DNA of 64,000 nucleotides from Coniferiporia sulphurascens (Eukaryota > Basidiomycota > Agaricomycetes > Hymenochaetales > Hymenochaetaceae), in the NCBI GenBank assembly GCA_002794785.1, contig NBBA01000006.1, forward strand, positions 806,001 to 870,000, in the 5' to 3' direction. A program made the translations under genes and the position numbers. Positions 20,015-31,942 of the stretch are shown here, piece after piece. Every line of letters starts with the position of its first letter. Within the stretch, counting starts at the first letter, position 1. The notes under the pieces were generated by a model. It was not told the DNA's origin and ran no database searches. It was given only the letters and a program-made list of their open reading frames with translations.

Positions 20015-22213
20015 CCCAATGTAAAATTACAGTAAAAAGCAGTTTAATTCATCTCTTGTCTCTTACCACCATCATCAGCTCTAACACTCTAGCGAGTGGA
20101 GGGTAACAAGCCTACCCTAAACTAACTAGTATTATTGTGTGAATCTGTTATCACTTGTTTCAATCCCTTATTCAGGGAGTGAATCTAACAGTATAGAGTC
20201 GGCAGAGGTGGATGGCAGAGAGGCCCCTCTCAGTGTTGCTGAGTATGCATAGGGCTGCCAGTGTTGAGAGGCCTTTGGAGTGCATGCGCTCCATGTGAGG
20301 TTTGAAGGTTAGGCCTGTGTCCCACCAGATTCCCAGCCAGCGCAGGGGGTTGGTGGGGCAGACCAGGGTGTTGTCATTGATTTGTATCCCAGCAGTGTCC
20401 CAGTGGTGATAGCCGGTTCGTCGCCTGGGCGGATGAAAGTGGAGGACCTCCATCTTCACCAGTTTGATGTTGAGACCAATTTTGTGGAAGAGGAGGTCGA
20501 GTTGCTGGTATGCCCATGCAAGGGATCTACAATTAGCGGTTACTGAGGTACCCACGCAAGCAATGAGGTGATCGTCAACATAAGCCAACAGTTGTGAGCT
20601 GTGCTGTTGAAAGTGCTGTGCTATGATGCTGGCAAAGATGGTCGATAGGATGGGTGACACTGGTGACCCTTGGGGTGTGCCGAGGTTGGGTTTTGGTGCG
20701 GTCAGTAGGGTTGTGCCATTGAATGAGACAGCCACTTCCCTATTTGTCATGAAGGAGAGAAACCACACTGCCATGTCTGGCAGGCATCCCATCTCCAAAA
20801 GCTGGTGGTGGAGATGTCTTGGGTGCACTGAGTCAAAGAAGCCCTGGATGTCCACTGCTAGAATGGAGCAAACTAGGCCCTTTGTGTGGGCACCTTCGAC
20901 GATCTGTAAGAGGTGCTGGGCAGCGTCATAGACCGAGTGGCCCTGACATCCCCCATATTGATTTGGTGGCAGCCAGTCTGGTTGATTAGCGAGGTACTGG
21001 AGCTGGTTAGCAATCATTTTCTTGAGTAACTTGCCCAGGGTTTCCTCAAGGGTGATGGGGCGGTAGGAGCAGGGGGAGAATGGGTCCTTCTTGTTTGGCT
21101 TCTGTAGCATTACGACTTTTGCTGCCCACCAGCAGGCTGGATGATGGCCCAGTCGCAGGCAGTCATTGAAAAGTGCAAGTACCTTGTTGGGATAGGCATC
21201 AACCACCCATTTGAGGGGGCGATACCCGATCCCTGAAAGGCCTGGAGCCAACAAGTTGGAAGTATCAGCCAGTGCACCTGTAAGCTCAGAGAAGAGTAAT
21301 GGCAGCACAGCTGGAGTAGGGGGAGGAAGGGGGCCAAGGCCTGCTGCTGGGAGTGGGGGGGGGGGGGCAGTGGGAAGAAGGTAGAACGAAACAGCTCACC
21401 CTTTTCTTCATCCGTCTGGATGAAGGTGCCGTCTCCGCATTTGAGCGAGGGGACTTGGGTTGGGTGGGTGCTGGGGCCATGCTTGGCCCACAACCAGATG
21501 TTAGTGGGGTCGGCCTCTGATGCCTGTTCCGAGTAGTAAGTCTGCTTTGCAGCTCTGATACCTCTTTTGAAGGCACACCTTGCTGCTGATTTTGCAGTTG
21601 GAGTTTGGGCACTGTGAATTGAGTTCAGTAATTCCCAGCAGTTAGATGACCACCATGGTACTGCTGTCTTCGATGGAGAGTGGATTGTGGTGAAGGGCTG
21701 GAGGGTATCCGTCATGGCTTTGAGGACTGTGCTAGCCTTCAGGTCTAGGGAGTTAGCATCTATTACTGGGAGGGTGAATGCTGCAGTGAGTGCTGGGAAT
21801 GCCAGCTCCATCCACCTGTCCTTATCCTCCTTTCCGAGTTTTCTAGTTGTTGGTGTGGGGCGGGGTAGTGTGGTGCAGTATGTGGTGGTCCGAGAGTGGT
21901 GATTGGGTGTTCGAAAGGAGTCCATCATGGACTCTGGGTTTATTGTTGGTGGAGCCCAGACCACATCGATTGGACAACGTTGCTGCCCTGGGAGGGGTCT
22001 AGTGTCACAGTCGGGTGGATGGGCAGGTTTGTGGCTGTTTTCCATGAAGAGGTCATCTAGGGGTTGTGCCCTGCAATCTTTGTCCTGGGTGGAGTCGAGG
22101 TCGGACCACAAGTGGTGGCGACAGTTGAAGTCGCCTGCCACCGTGAGGGTAGAGGCAAGTGCCAAGGGTAGAGAGAAGAGAAACATCTCACCTGGGTGCC
22201 CAAGTCTTGCTTC

Positions 22214-22774
22214 TGTTAAGCTCAACGGTTACGTGGTGATCGATGTTGGGGCTTCCTGATCATCAAGACTGATGGTGATGACAACGGGGCTTCCTAGATG
22301 TCGTAAGTCGAAGATGATCGTCGGCAGGGCTTCCTGATTGACGATGTGGACATGGTAGGCTTCTTAGCGGAGTCGGGTTACGATGAAGCGACTAGTGGCT
22401 CAGCAGCACACAGTAAACTGGTGGTAGTAGATAATGGGCTTGTATGAACAAAGAGCACAAGCTTAGGGCTTGTGCTACTGAAGTTACATGCTTATATGCT
22501 ACTCTATGTGTTTACTACTGTAGCGGCCTGTGTAGGGTAGTTTACCAGACTATGGAAGGTCATGGAAACCCAAGGAATGCCTTGGTAATACAGGTAGGGC
22601 TATCAGTAAGCAGAGCACATCATGATGGTGCTAATAGGGCATCATCATGGCATCTTATGGTGCAAGGTGAATACAGATGAGTAAGGTAGAGAAATGGGGG
22701 AGTTGCGCTGACTGATGATGATGAATAGGAAGTGAGTCAGTGCAGTAAGGGGAAAGTAAAGGAAAATTGTAACA
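22214..22774 (-). repeat. Solo LTR, Gypsy family, TSD GCTTC
   Basis: This 561-bp LTR has gcttc on both sides (22209-22213, 22775-22779). It is inserted in the endonuclease part of LINE B ORF2, which continues in register on both sides. Confidence 0.96.
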
Positions 22775-23173
22775 GCTTCTGCCTGATCCAGGGGCAACAT
22801 ACCCATAGTAGTTGCACACCCAGACCAGGAGGTTGCTTCGGATCTCCATGGTCACGACATCCATCCTGCTGGACACTGGACCAACAACTGACCATGAAGA
22901 TTGGGGGAGGGACCTTGAAACATAAGTGACCACCCTGGGTCGGGTGGCAGGCAGGAGTACTGGGATGAAGCCAGGGATTGTCAGTACATTGAAGACTGGG
23001 TCCCCATCTGGGCTGGTAAGGGAGGGTTGCAGTCTGATTTGATACCATGGTGGCTCCTGGATCAGAATCAGGTGAGGGGGGGAGGGTTCATCAGTAAGGA
23101 TGGGAATAAGGGAATGAATTGCTGCAAGTGAGCAGGCAGCATTCCACTGGAGCACATGGATTTCTGCACTCAT

Positions 23174-24057
23174 TGGTCCTCCTCCATGAAGATGTCAGTC
23201 TCCTCTTCTACCTGGAGGGCGGAGTCGATGGTGCGGAAGCACTTCTTCTTCGGGCAGGTCGGAAGGGTGGCGGGGTGGTCACCTTGGCAGTTAGTGCATC
23301 AGTGGGGGTGGGGGCAGGCATCTCCTTTGACTGCATCATTTGCACAGTATGTGCATGACTTACAATGGTTGGCTGTCAAGTGCTGTCTGGCACATTCGGC
23401 ACAACAGGCCTGGGCTTGGCAGCCCTTCTTTCCATGGCCGAGGCCCTGGCAGTGCTCACACTGGGTGAGGCCTGGGTGGATCGGTGGGACTGAAAGGTGA
23501 AGGGAGGTTCCAAACAGGTACACCCAGTTTCTCTTGAGGAGGCAGGCTCAGGTTTGACCATCTGGATTCTTAAAATCTATGCATGTTGTGGTAGACAATG
23601 AGGTGCAGTGGTGAAGTTGAGGCAAAGGTGGGTTATCAGCATAAACCGATGTATTTCATAGTAGAGACCAGCTCTCCTTATATACATCTACCATGAGCTA
23701 CATATACTATAACTATCATAGCTCCTATCGTATGGCGTTATCGTTGCGTTATCGTTCACTTAGTAAGATGGTTGTTCATATGACCATCTGTTATTTATAT
23801 CATTCATTATATTTATTTAATATGGATTGACGAAGGTGAAAGAAACTGGGCAGGCCTCCACTAAGGGGAGCTTCTCCAGCAGTGTTGCATAGTGTGGTGC
23901 CACCACAAAGTCAAGGTGGCAGAGGGAGGGGTTTTGTCAGACCTCCTTGAGGAGAGCCGCTTCAGTGATCGGGTGAGGGTTCTGTCCAAAGAAGATGTCC
24001 CTACATGGCACCATAGAGATGTATAGTGTCGATCTGGGCCAAACTCTGGAAGGGGTC
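23174..24057 (-). pseudogene. LINE B ORF1, C-terminal region
   Basis: On the minus strand this encodes the C-terminal part of an ORF1 RNA-binding protein. CCHC knuckles are visible (CEHCQGLGHGKKGCQAQACCAECARQHLTANH, shown here only as the knuckle order), then CPKK and an acidic C-terminus ending in EEDQ. The stop TGA is at 23170-23172, overlapping the ORF2 ATG. It is split by a Copia solo LTR at 23568-23822 and truncated at 24057 by a LINE B piece. The frame is broken by stops. Confidence 0.78.
23568..23822 (-). repeat. Solo LTR of the Copia element, TSD TGGAT
   Basis: This 255-bp sequence is closely similar to the Copia LTR at 61660-61917. It starts TCTTAAAATCTA and ends ATTTAATA on the plus strand, flanked by tggat at 23563-23567 and 23823-23827. 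LINE B ORF1 reads through once it is removed. The minus orientation follows from the Copia pol orientation at 62 kb. Confidence 0.9.
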
Positions 24058-24072
24058 AGCTGGAACTGGTCC

Positions 24073-24425
24073 TCCCACCATTTCCCTCTGACTCTTGACT
24101 GCCATTCAGATTCCACTCAGTCTCTTCTATGGCACTTGCAGCCACTCCTTTCCTCTTCTAAGGGACTCTCCTTTCCTGATCTTGCTTTTGCCTGGTTTGG
24201 CTTTCTGTAGTCGCAATATGTATGCCTTCCTCTCTCCCTATTTATCCCTAATAGGGTGCATAAGTTCACTAGGCCTCCTTGCAAGGCACATGCCCCACCC
24301 AGTTTCACTCAATGAGCGATGACGGGCACCTCAGTAGTTAGGTAGTTTACAGGCAGCCCCTTCGAGGCCGCAGGTGTATTGCGTAGCTCAGTAGGAATAA
24401 TAAATATTTAAAAAATAAAATAAAA
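24073..24425 (+). mobile_element. 5'-truncated LINE B piece (3' UTR), 15-bp TSD
   Basis: This insertion contains only the end of ORF2/3' UTR of family B with its hairpin and A/T tail. It is flanked by agctggaactggtcc (24058-24072) and agctggaaccagtcc (24426-24440). The two flanks differ only as TG versus CA at the position of an ancestral CG. Confidence 0.85.
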
Positions 24426-24467
24426 AGCTGGAACCAGTCCGATGGTCAGGCAAGGCAGCAGTCACAC

Positions 24468-24765
24468 TTTTTTTTTTTTTAAATTATTCCTACTGAGCTA
24501 TGCAATACACCTGCAGCCCCAAAGGGGCCGCCTGTAAGCTACCTAACTACTGAGGCACCTGTCATCGCTCATTGAGCGAAACTGGGTGGGGCGTGTGCCT
24601 CCTGGGGGAGGCCTAGTGTACTTACACACCCTATTAGGATAAATAAGGGGGGGAGAGGGAGGCATACATATCGTGACTACAGAGAACCAAACCAAGCATG
24701 ATCAGGAAAAGAGAGTCCCTTAGAAGAGGAAAGGAGTGGCTGCAAGTGCCATAGAAGAAACTGAT
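24468..24765 (-). mobile_element. LINE B copy 2, 3' end segment
   Basis: A T-rich tail followed by the family-B 3' UTR, cut at atagaagaaactgat by LINE A2. The same LINE continues at 41456 after the LINE A2 insertion; the flanks form a 15-bp target duplication. It appears to be inserted in ORF1 of the LINE B ending at 24467. Confidence 0.85.
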
Positions 24766-26201
24766 TTATTATTTTTTATTATTTTTTATTATTATTCCTG
24801 CAGTATTACATAATTACAAGCTGCCCCCCCAAAGGGGGGGCCCTAACTACATAACAACGGAGGCACCCATCATCACACAATGCACAAAACTGGGCAGGGG
24901 CCCTGCTCCCTGAAGGGTGCCAAGGTGTGGAGGGCCCCTATTAGTAAATGAAATGAATGAGGGAGGAATACATATCACTATGACAATACCAAGCAGATGA
25001 GGACAGGCAAGAGATGTAGTTTAGAATAGGAAAGGGGGGGCTAGAGCACCAGCTGGGACATACGCAGGAGAGTCCATAAGGCAGTCACAGATCAGAGGAA
25101 AAGGGTGGGAGCACACCTGAAAGCTCCAAGAGAGCTGGGTTCGGGTCCAGGGAACAGGGTCCAAGCATACAACTCATATAGTCCTGGAGGAGGTCCAAGT
25201 CCATATCTTCATCGGTTGGGTGACCCTCCAGCTCCATCATGGCAAAGGCCAGGCGGATGGTGGCAGAGGTGCAGTCAGAAAGGTGGTTCAGATGCCCTGT
25301 AAGTTTCAGCCAGTGGTGTAGAACCTGGAGGCGGTTTTCATCAGCCCACTTGGTGTGGTGGGCAGGAGTGGGTCATGGGGGGCCAGACCTTATGGATCCA
25401 TGGTTGGAAGGTTCGAGACTGGGCCAGCCAGGTGGGATGGTTGTGCCACCTGCAGTGTGAGATCAGGCCGTGCCTGTGCCAGTAGGCTGAGTCAAAGCTC
25501 AGCCAGTAGCCCCCATAGGGACCGGCATGACAGAGAACCTGGGCGACTGCAGAGAGCTCCCGGCGGGGGTGGTTGACCGACTGCAATAGGAGCTTTCAGG
25601 GATGGTGGGAAGGGATACCATTGACAGCAAGGTATTTGTCAGCTGTCAAGGCCAGGGGGTGGGCAAGTGAGAGGTACCAGCGCTCCATGAGAGTGTTGAC
25701 GGCGGCCTCTTTCAGTGCAGAGGTGGAGGGTGTGAGTGAAGACAGGAGCAGATTCATCACAAACTTCACCTCCTGGTCTGCCCATTCGTTTCTGGGGATG
25801 TCAGAGTGGCCCAGGCACCAAACAAAGTGAACAGAGAGATCCGGGTATGAGTCCAACAGAGTCTGGACCCCAGCCTTCCATTGATGAAGGAGATGGGTGC
25901 CCAGTACTGGCGCCCATGTGTGGATAAGGTGGAGTGCCATCAGCAAATCCAACAAGAAGAAGATGTCGGATGCGACAGGCAGGTGGTCCTGGAGTTGGTG
26001 GGTGGCCCAGCTTGGTGCAGAGGTGAGGGAGAAAATCTCTGCATCCATTGCTGTTGTGCAGGTGGGGGAGGCAAGCCGGTGTGAGTTGAGGTGGGTGAGG
26101 CCTACCATGGCACAAATGGCTGATCCAGATTTTGTACCCATGGGCAAGCCATCAGTGAAAACCTGTAGGTGGGGGAAGGTGCTCAGGGAGCACGCAGTGG
26201 C

Positions 26202-27678
26202 TGTTAGGACCAAGGGTAACCATGGTTAGCCGATGGAACAAGTAGTCGAGATAGAGTTGAGGTGTGTGATTGAGTCAAGAATAAGTCGGTAGATGTTGGT
26301 ACTTTGCTCAGGAGAAGTCTGAGAGAATTGAGAAGGTGAATTAAACTGGGGGTCTAGGCTGGTCTAGGCCCTCCTTATATACATGAAGAAGAAGCTCTGC
26401 TTGAAAGTGGATGCTCCACAAGGCTCTGCAGTTGGAGCTATGACGTCTCACAGTGCCATCATAAGCTCCACTGACTTGGAGCTGTGTACCAGTGCAAATG
26501 ACCTCATTAGAGGATCATATGAGAAATAACTATCTATGATTGGCCATTGGTGCTCCACTGAGCTCCACTGCGCATCATGCGCTCCACTAGGCTCCACTAG
26601 GCTCCACTGAGCTCATAGGGACGTCATATGGTATCATAATGACTTCACCATGACGCTTAGGCTGTGCGTGTCACCCCACTGTTCTGCACGCTACCCTGTA
26701 GTCTTATGTGCCAGTGGCTTAATGTTGAGATGCTGCCTAACAGCTTGATGATTGGTAAGTCATTAACTTGTCTTGTTGGCCTCCTGTACTGGTTCCTTCA
26801 TGTTGTCTTGTCGTATTGGACACTTCGCCATTTTAGAGTTTGTGGCTGGCTTCGGTAAGCGCTTCAGTTCCTGCCGAGTGTGGCTTAATCGTGTAATGCG
26901 ATATCGGCTAAAGGTCCATAGGTGGGTACCTTTCGGTTGGTGTTCTGTCATCGATCACATTGTCCAGCGGTTCGTTAATGTGGTTTATCCTAGCGATACG
27001 TCGCGTGTATCCTGGAGGTGGTGCTGGGGGTGATCCATTTGATAACCATAGTGTTATCACATAAAGATTAACATTGCCGATCTGTTGATCGGCGGTTGTC
27101 AATCCCTTTGCTGATAGATTCTCGAAGAGGGTGATTACCTTTGCGCGTAATCAGTGAGCATTAGCTAGGAATGTGTTATCCTGCAACGTCCTGTACAGGA
27201 AGGATCCTGAGACCACTCGTAGGTCACATTCCTTGTCATGTATGTGCGGGTTCACTATTGTCTGGACATGGACGTTGTGCAAAAACTCCTGTACATCGAA
27301 GATGTACATTTGTATTGTGTGCATTACCCTGACCTCCATGCCATCGCCTATAGGGTCTACAGCGTGATCTGTAGTTACCTGGCAGTTCGTGTACCCTGCC
27401 ATGTAAAAGCATTCAGTTATTACTGTGTTAAATGCTTCCCATGATTGATTATATGCGGTCCGGCATCAGTGGCAGAGTCTTGACGGGTCAAGAGTCTTTA
27501 GCAGTCGCTTGAGCATCGTGATTGGCCTGATGTTCCCAAGAAGTCCTGGTTTTCTAGTTAGTTCCATCCCCATGTTGAATGATTGCTGGATAGTCTCCGT
27601 GGGAGTCCCTTCCTGTATTGGTAGTCGCTGGTATTGTTGTCTAAGCTTGTAAGCAAGCTTATTCATCAATTCCTAACA
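26202..27678 (-). mobile_element. Element X3: ORF-bearing TG...CA element, TSD GTGGC
   Basis: This 1477-bp element has ends TGTTAGGACC...ATTCCTAACA and gtggc at 26197-26201 and 27679-27683. RNase H of the host LINE (EEFVATACSLS) reads through once it is removed. On the minus strand it starts TGTTAGGAATTGATGAATAAG, like X1. A TATATAAGGAG box lies near 26371-26381, about 170 bases before the 3' end, followed by CAGTTTAATTCACCTTC. Confidence 0.85.
27151..27666 (-). pseudogene. Element X3 protein of unknown function (one stop)
   Basis: The frame opens at ATG 27664-27666 (MNKLAYKLRQQYQRLPIQEG), only 12 bases from the element end. It is interrupted by a TGA at about 27466 inside the C-x2-C motif, and continues to 27151. 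The part after the stop (AGYTNCQVTTDHA, HDKECDLRVVSG) aligns with the X1 protein (AGYDNCQITFDHT, HNELCYQRVVIT). It has a longer N-terminus than X1. The family is not recognised. Confidence 0.6.
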
Positions 27679-28223
27679 GTGGCCACAAATTCCTCACATG
27701 TGTCCACACTGACTGGAGTGATAGGGGTGGCAAATGAGACTCGACTGGTCATAAATGCCAGAGGATCTGTCCATGGGGGATGAGTGTATGCAGGGACCTG
27801 TTGTACCTGAGGGACCCAGACCTGCAGAGAAGTGGAAAAGGGATGGTTAGTTACAGTTTTATAATATTGTTTTCTACCAATGGAGTGCAGGGTGCACCAG
27901 AGGCACAGAGAATGGAGAGTCTTAGCATATTTGAAATAGTAAGAAAGAGGGGGAAGGGAACAAAGGAAATTTGTGGAAAAGGGGGAGGTGCCTTTGTAGA
28001 CACTGAGAATCCATCTGCATGCCGTGTTTTGCATGGCCTGCAGGTGGCTTACTAATGTTTTTTGGCATCGGCTGTGATACCACACCAGCGTGCCCCATGT
28101 GAGGACTGAGCAGATGCAGGTGGTATATAGTCGATGGAGGAGAAGGGCTGAGATGCCGCATTTGGTGTTGCCGAGAATGCGGAGGGCAGCGAGGGTGGAG
28201 AGGCCTTTGGAGTGCATGCATTC

Positions 28224-28649
28224 TGTTAAGCCTACTGATTAGGTAAGGCTTAATAAGCGATTGACGAGGATCGACCGAGTAAGACGAGGTAGAGACAAGA
28301 CGATAATTGAGCAAGGGTTTCCCCAAGGACTAGTAAACTGGTGAACTGTTGTCTGGTGACTTAATATCCTGCAGAGGAGATAGTGAACAAGTAGGCTCTA
28401 TTGAACAAAGAGCACAAACTTAAGGCTTAGTGCTCTGAAGGCAAGTCCTTATATACATGTGTAGAAACTTATGGAACATGATGGAAGGATGACTGAGCAA
28501 AGACAAAGGTCAGTCAGCATGGAAGGGAATAGAAACTAATAGAAGAGTCTGACTGATCATGAGGCTAGGATCAGTCAGCATACCAATAGTATCAGTCAGC
28601 AAGGATGACTAATGCTGATAAAGGCGATGAGTAAGGGAAATTTGTAACA
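28224..28649 (-). repeat. Solo LTR, shorter related subfamily, TSD CATTC
   Basis: This 426-bp LTR starts TGTTAAGCCTACTGATTAGG and ends AAATTTGTAACA, flanked by cattc at 28219-28223 and 28650-28654. It shares the ends, the GAACAAAGAGCACAAA segment near the start site and a TATATAAGG box with the 559-bp LTRs but differs elsewhere, so it belongs to a related subfamily with the same promoter plan. Confidence 0.92.
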
Positions 28650-29459
28650 CATTCAATGTGAGCTTTGAAGGTGAGGGCAGGGTCCCACCATATCCCTAGC
28701 CAGCAGAGTGGGATAGAGGGTCGGATTAGCATGGTGGGGGCGACCCAGACCCCAGCTGTGTCCCAGTTAGTGTAGGTGGCTGAGCATCATTGGGGTGGGT
28801 GAAAGTGGAGGCACTCCGTTTTGGCGGCTTCAATGTTGAGACCGATGGCGCCGAAGTGGGCATTGAGTTGGTGGTATGTGTTGGACAGTTGCTGGCAGTT
28901 GGATGCCATGCTGGGTCCGATGCACACCAGGAGGTGGTCGTCTACATAGGCGAGGGCAGTGGTGCTGGTTTGGTGAAATTTCTGGAGGACCACACCCATG
29001 AAGATGGTTGAGAGGATTGGTGACACTGGTGACCCCTGGGGGGTGCCGAGGTCGGGTTTTTGGGCCATCAGGAGGGTGGTGCCATTGAAAGCGATGGTGA
29101 CCTGCCGGTCCATCATGAAGGACAAACACCAGTCCACCATGTTGGGCAGGCACTGGAGATCCAACAGTTGTCAGTGGAGGAGTTGCAGGTGTACTGAGTC
29201 AAAGAATCCTTGTATGTCAACTGCCAGGATGGAACATACATGGCCCTCTGCATGGGCATGCTCTGCAATCTGTAAGAGGTGTTGGGTGGCATCATAGACG
29301 GAGTGTCCCTGGCACCCCCCATATTGGTTAGGTGGCAGCCAATCCCATGTGTTAGCAAGGAATTGGAGCTGGTTAGTGATTATCTTTTTGAGGAGTTTCC
29401 CTAAGGTCTCCTCGAGGGTAATGGGCCGATAAGATCTCAGCGAGAAGGGGTCCCTCTTG

Positions 29460-29849
29460 GACCCTGTACCCAGGACCCGGACCTGGCTCTCTTGGAGCTT
29501 TCAGGTACACTTCCCCCCTTTCCCTCTGATTAATGCCTGCCCTTCGGACTCCCACCCATTTGTCCCGGCCGGTGCTCTTACCCTCCCTTTCCTATTCTAA
29601 GCTACCCCATTTGCCTGCTACTGTCCGTTTGGCTGTGCCATAGCGAAATGTATTCCTCCCTCTCTTTCCCATTCCATTACTAATAGGGACCCTACATACC
29701 TTGGCACCCTTCAGGGAGCAGGGCCCCCGCCCAGTTTTGTGCATTGTGCAATGACGGGTGCCTCTGTTGTTATGTAGTTAGGGCCCCCCCTTTGGGGGGG
29801 CAGCTTGTAATTATGTAATACTGCAGGAATAATTTAAAAAAAAAAAAAA
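29460..29849 (+). mobile_element. 5'-truncated LINE A2 3' end, 14-bp TSD
   Basis: This piece contains the ORF2 end (RTQDPDLALLELSGTLPPFPSD), the 3' UTR, the hairpin (CCCCCCC/GGGGGGG near 29783-29802) and a long A tail. Flanks are aggggtccctcttg (29446-29459) and aggggtccttcttg (29850-29863), differing by one C/T. It is inserted in RT of the host LINE A2. Confidence 0.88.
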
Positions 29850-31266
29850 AGGGGTCCTTCTTGTTCAGCTTCCTGAGCATCACCACTTTTGCTGCCTGCC
29901 AACACTTGGGGTGGTGCCCCATGCACAGGCAGTCATTGAAAAGAGTGAGGATCTCCTCGGGGTAGGCATCCACCACCCATTTCAGGGGGAGGTAGCCGAT
30001 GCCTGAGAGGCCTGGAGCTGACAAGTTGGAGGTGTCGGCCAGTGCCCCCATAAGCTCCGAGAGGAGTATGGGCAGGGCAGCTGGTTGGGGAGGGGGTGGC
30101 AGGATGTCGTCTGCTTGTTGGGGTGGAGGGGGCATGAAGAAAGTAGTGTGGAAAAGCTCACCTTTCTCGTCATCTGATTGGGTGAAGGTACCATCTCCCT
30201 TTTTTAGCAATGGGATGGGTGTAGGTCGGTTTCTGAGGCCCCATTTGGCCCAGCCCCAGATGTTGGAGGCATCTGCTTGGTCTTCTTGGTCAGCATAGAA
30301 CTGCCGCTTGGCCACCCAGATGCCGCATTTGAAGGCACAGTGGGGTGCTGATCACTGAAGGGGGGTGGAGGCTGTTGAGATCGCCTGTAGGAGTGATTTG
30401 CATGTTGGGGTCCACCAGGGGACCTCGGATTTGGATGGCTTGGTGAACCTGGTGAAGGGGGCAAGGGCAGGGATCATGGAGTTGACCACTGCCTTCACTT
30501 TATCATTGAGGGTTAAGGTGTTGACTGCTGGGAGTAGAAAGGTGGTTTCAAGTAATGGAAAGGTGATGTCGGTCCATTCTTCCCTGTCGGCTGGGAGTAA
30601 CTGGTGAGTCTTGACGACCGGGGGTGGGGGCCGAGATGGCAAGGACCAGTGCAGCATGGCATGGTCGGACAGTGCAGAGGGGGTTGAGGTGCCTGAGTCA
30701 AGGATTGAGTCCGGGCTGATTGCAGGGGGGGACCAGATCATGTCAATAGGGCACTGCCGATGGTTGTCAATGGGCCATGAGTCACAGTCTGGGAGGTGGG
30801 CTGGCATGAGGCCATGCTCCTGGAAGAAGTCATCAAGGGGTTGTGCCCTCAAGTCCTCCTGCTGTGAGGCAAGGAGTTCAGACCATGAGTGGTGACAACA
30901 GTTAAAGTTGCCCACCACAAGTAGTGTGGAGGCCAATGCTGGTGGGATTGTAAAGAGAAACGACTCACCGGGGTAGAGGGGGATGGTGGTGGTGCGGTCC
31001 GGTGCGTGCATGCCATAGTAGTTGCACAAACAGACCGTGAGGTGGGAGCGGATTTCAATGGTAAGGATGTCGGTGCCGGAGGAGGTGGCTCCGAGAACGG
31101 ACCATGCAGTGGAGGGGATGGAGTGCAATACATATGTGATGACTTGTGGCCAGGTGACCAGAGGCAGGATGGTGGTGTATCTGGGGAGGGATGGTACATT
31201 GAGGACCAGGGTGCCAGTTGGGTCTGTGAGGGATGGCTGGAGGCCTATTTGGTACCAGGGTGGTTC

Positions 31267-31824
31267 TGTTACAATTTTCCTTTACTTCCCCTTATGCGCT
31301 GACTCACTTCCTCTTCGTCATCATCAGTCAGCGCAACTCCCCCATTTCTCTGCCTTACTCATCCCTATTTCGCCTTGCGCCATAAGACACCATGATGACG
31401 CCTTATTGCACCATCATGGCGTGCTTTGCTTACTGATCACTGTACTTGTATTACCAAGGCCTTCCTTGAGTTTCCATGACCTTCCATAGTCTGTTAAACA
31501 CACCTAACCAAGTCACTACAGTAGCAAACACATAGAGTAGCATATAAGCATGTAACTTCAGTAGCACAAGCCCCAAGCTTGTGCTCTTTGTTCATACAAG
31601 CCCATCATCTGCTACCACCAGTCTACTGTGTGCCTTTTGGCCATTAGTCGCTTTGTCGTAACCCGACTCACTATAGAAGCCTACCACATCTATATCGTCG
31701 ATCAGGAAGCCCCATCGACAATCACCCTCGACTTATGACATCTAGGAAACCCCGTTGCCGTACCATCAGTTCCGACAATCAGGAAGCCCCGACGTTGATC
31801 ACCGCGTAACCGTTGAGCTTAACA
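31267..31824 (+). repeat. Solo LTR, Gypsy family, TSD GGTTC
   Basis: This 558-bp LTR in plus orientation has ggttc at 31262-31266 and 31825-31829. It interrupts the endonuclease part of the LINE A2 ORF2. Confidence 0.96.
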
Positions 31825-31942
31825 GGTTCCTGTATCAAAATGACAGTGGGTGGGGAGGGGTCAGTGGTAAGGAGCAGAATAAGTGAATGGACCACAGCTA
31901 AGGAGTGGGCAGCATTCCACTGGAGAATAGAGATGTCTCTAT

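Larger units (their letters stand above)
18842..20190 (+). mobile_element. Element X1: ORF-bearing TG...CA element, TSD GTATA
   Basis: This 1349-bp element begins TGTTAGTAAATTGATGAAAA and ends GAATCTAACA, with gtata at 18837-18841 and 20191-20195. LINE B is continuous across it. A protein-coding frame starts only 56 bases from the left end. TATAAAAG lies at 20007-20014, 177 bases before the right end, followed by CAGTTTAATTCATCTC, also present in X2 and X3. There are no internal LTRs. It looks like a long solo LTR with a gene in its U3 part, or a small non-autonomous LTR element. Confidence 0.85.
16265..23173 (-). pseudogene. LINE B ORF2: endonuclease, RT, RNase H, C-terminal domain (interrupted)
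   Basis: ORF2 starts at the ATG at 23171-23173 (MSAEIHVLQWNAACSLAAIHS), overlapping the ORF1 stop as ATGA. The endonuclease lies in 22775-23173 and 21310-22213 (VAGDFNCRHH). RT is in 20191-21308, with GTPQGSPVSPILSTIF and an intact YVDDH near 20570, and in 18571-18836. RNase H spans 17804-18418 with VFTDGSHIGNASG, the E in DTEIFSLA, FLSDSLTAL and HFQWCPGHEAIPGNEWAD, so D, E and D are all kept. The C-terminal domain ends with LSGMLPPFPSDS. Solo LTRs and X1 interrupt the frame, and stops are present near 18420 and 18540. RNase H and RT here are among the better preserved in the window. Confidence 0.85.
15935..24467 (-). mobile_element. LINE B, near full length, split by five LTR-type elements and one LINE piece
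   Basis: The tail (TTTTTTTTATTTTTAAATTTATTATTCC) starts at 15935 and the element reads leftward on the minus strand: ORF1 from beyond 24441, ORF2 from 23173, 3' UTR to 15935. Family B differs from A in its 3' UTR (CTCAGTAGGAATAATAAAT), its hairpin and its protein wording (TLAPSISALKEVATRTL). Insertions inside it lie at 16651, 17253, 18842, 22214, 23568 and 24073, and five have exact target duplications. The 5' end is not seen because another LINE B begins at 24468. Confidence 0.85.
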
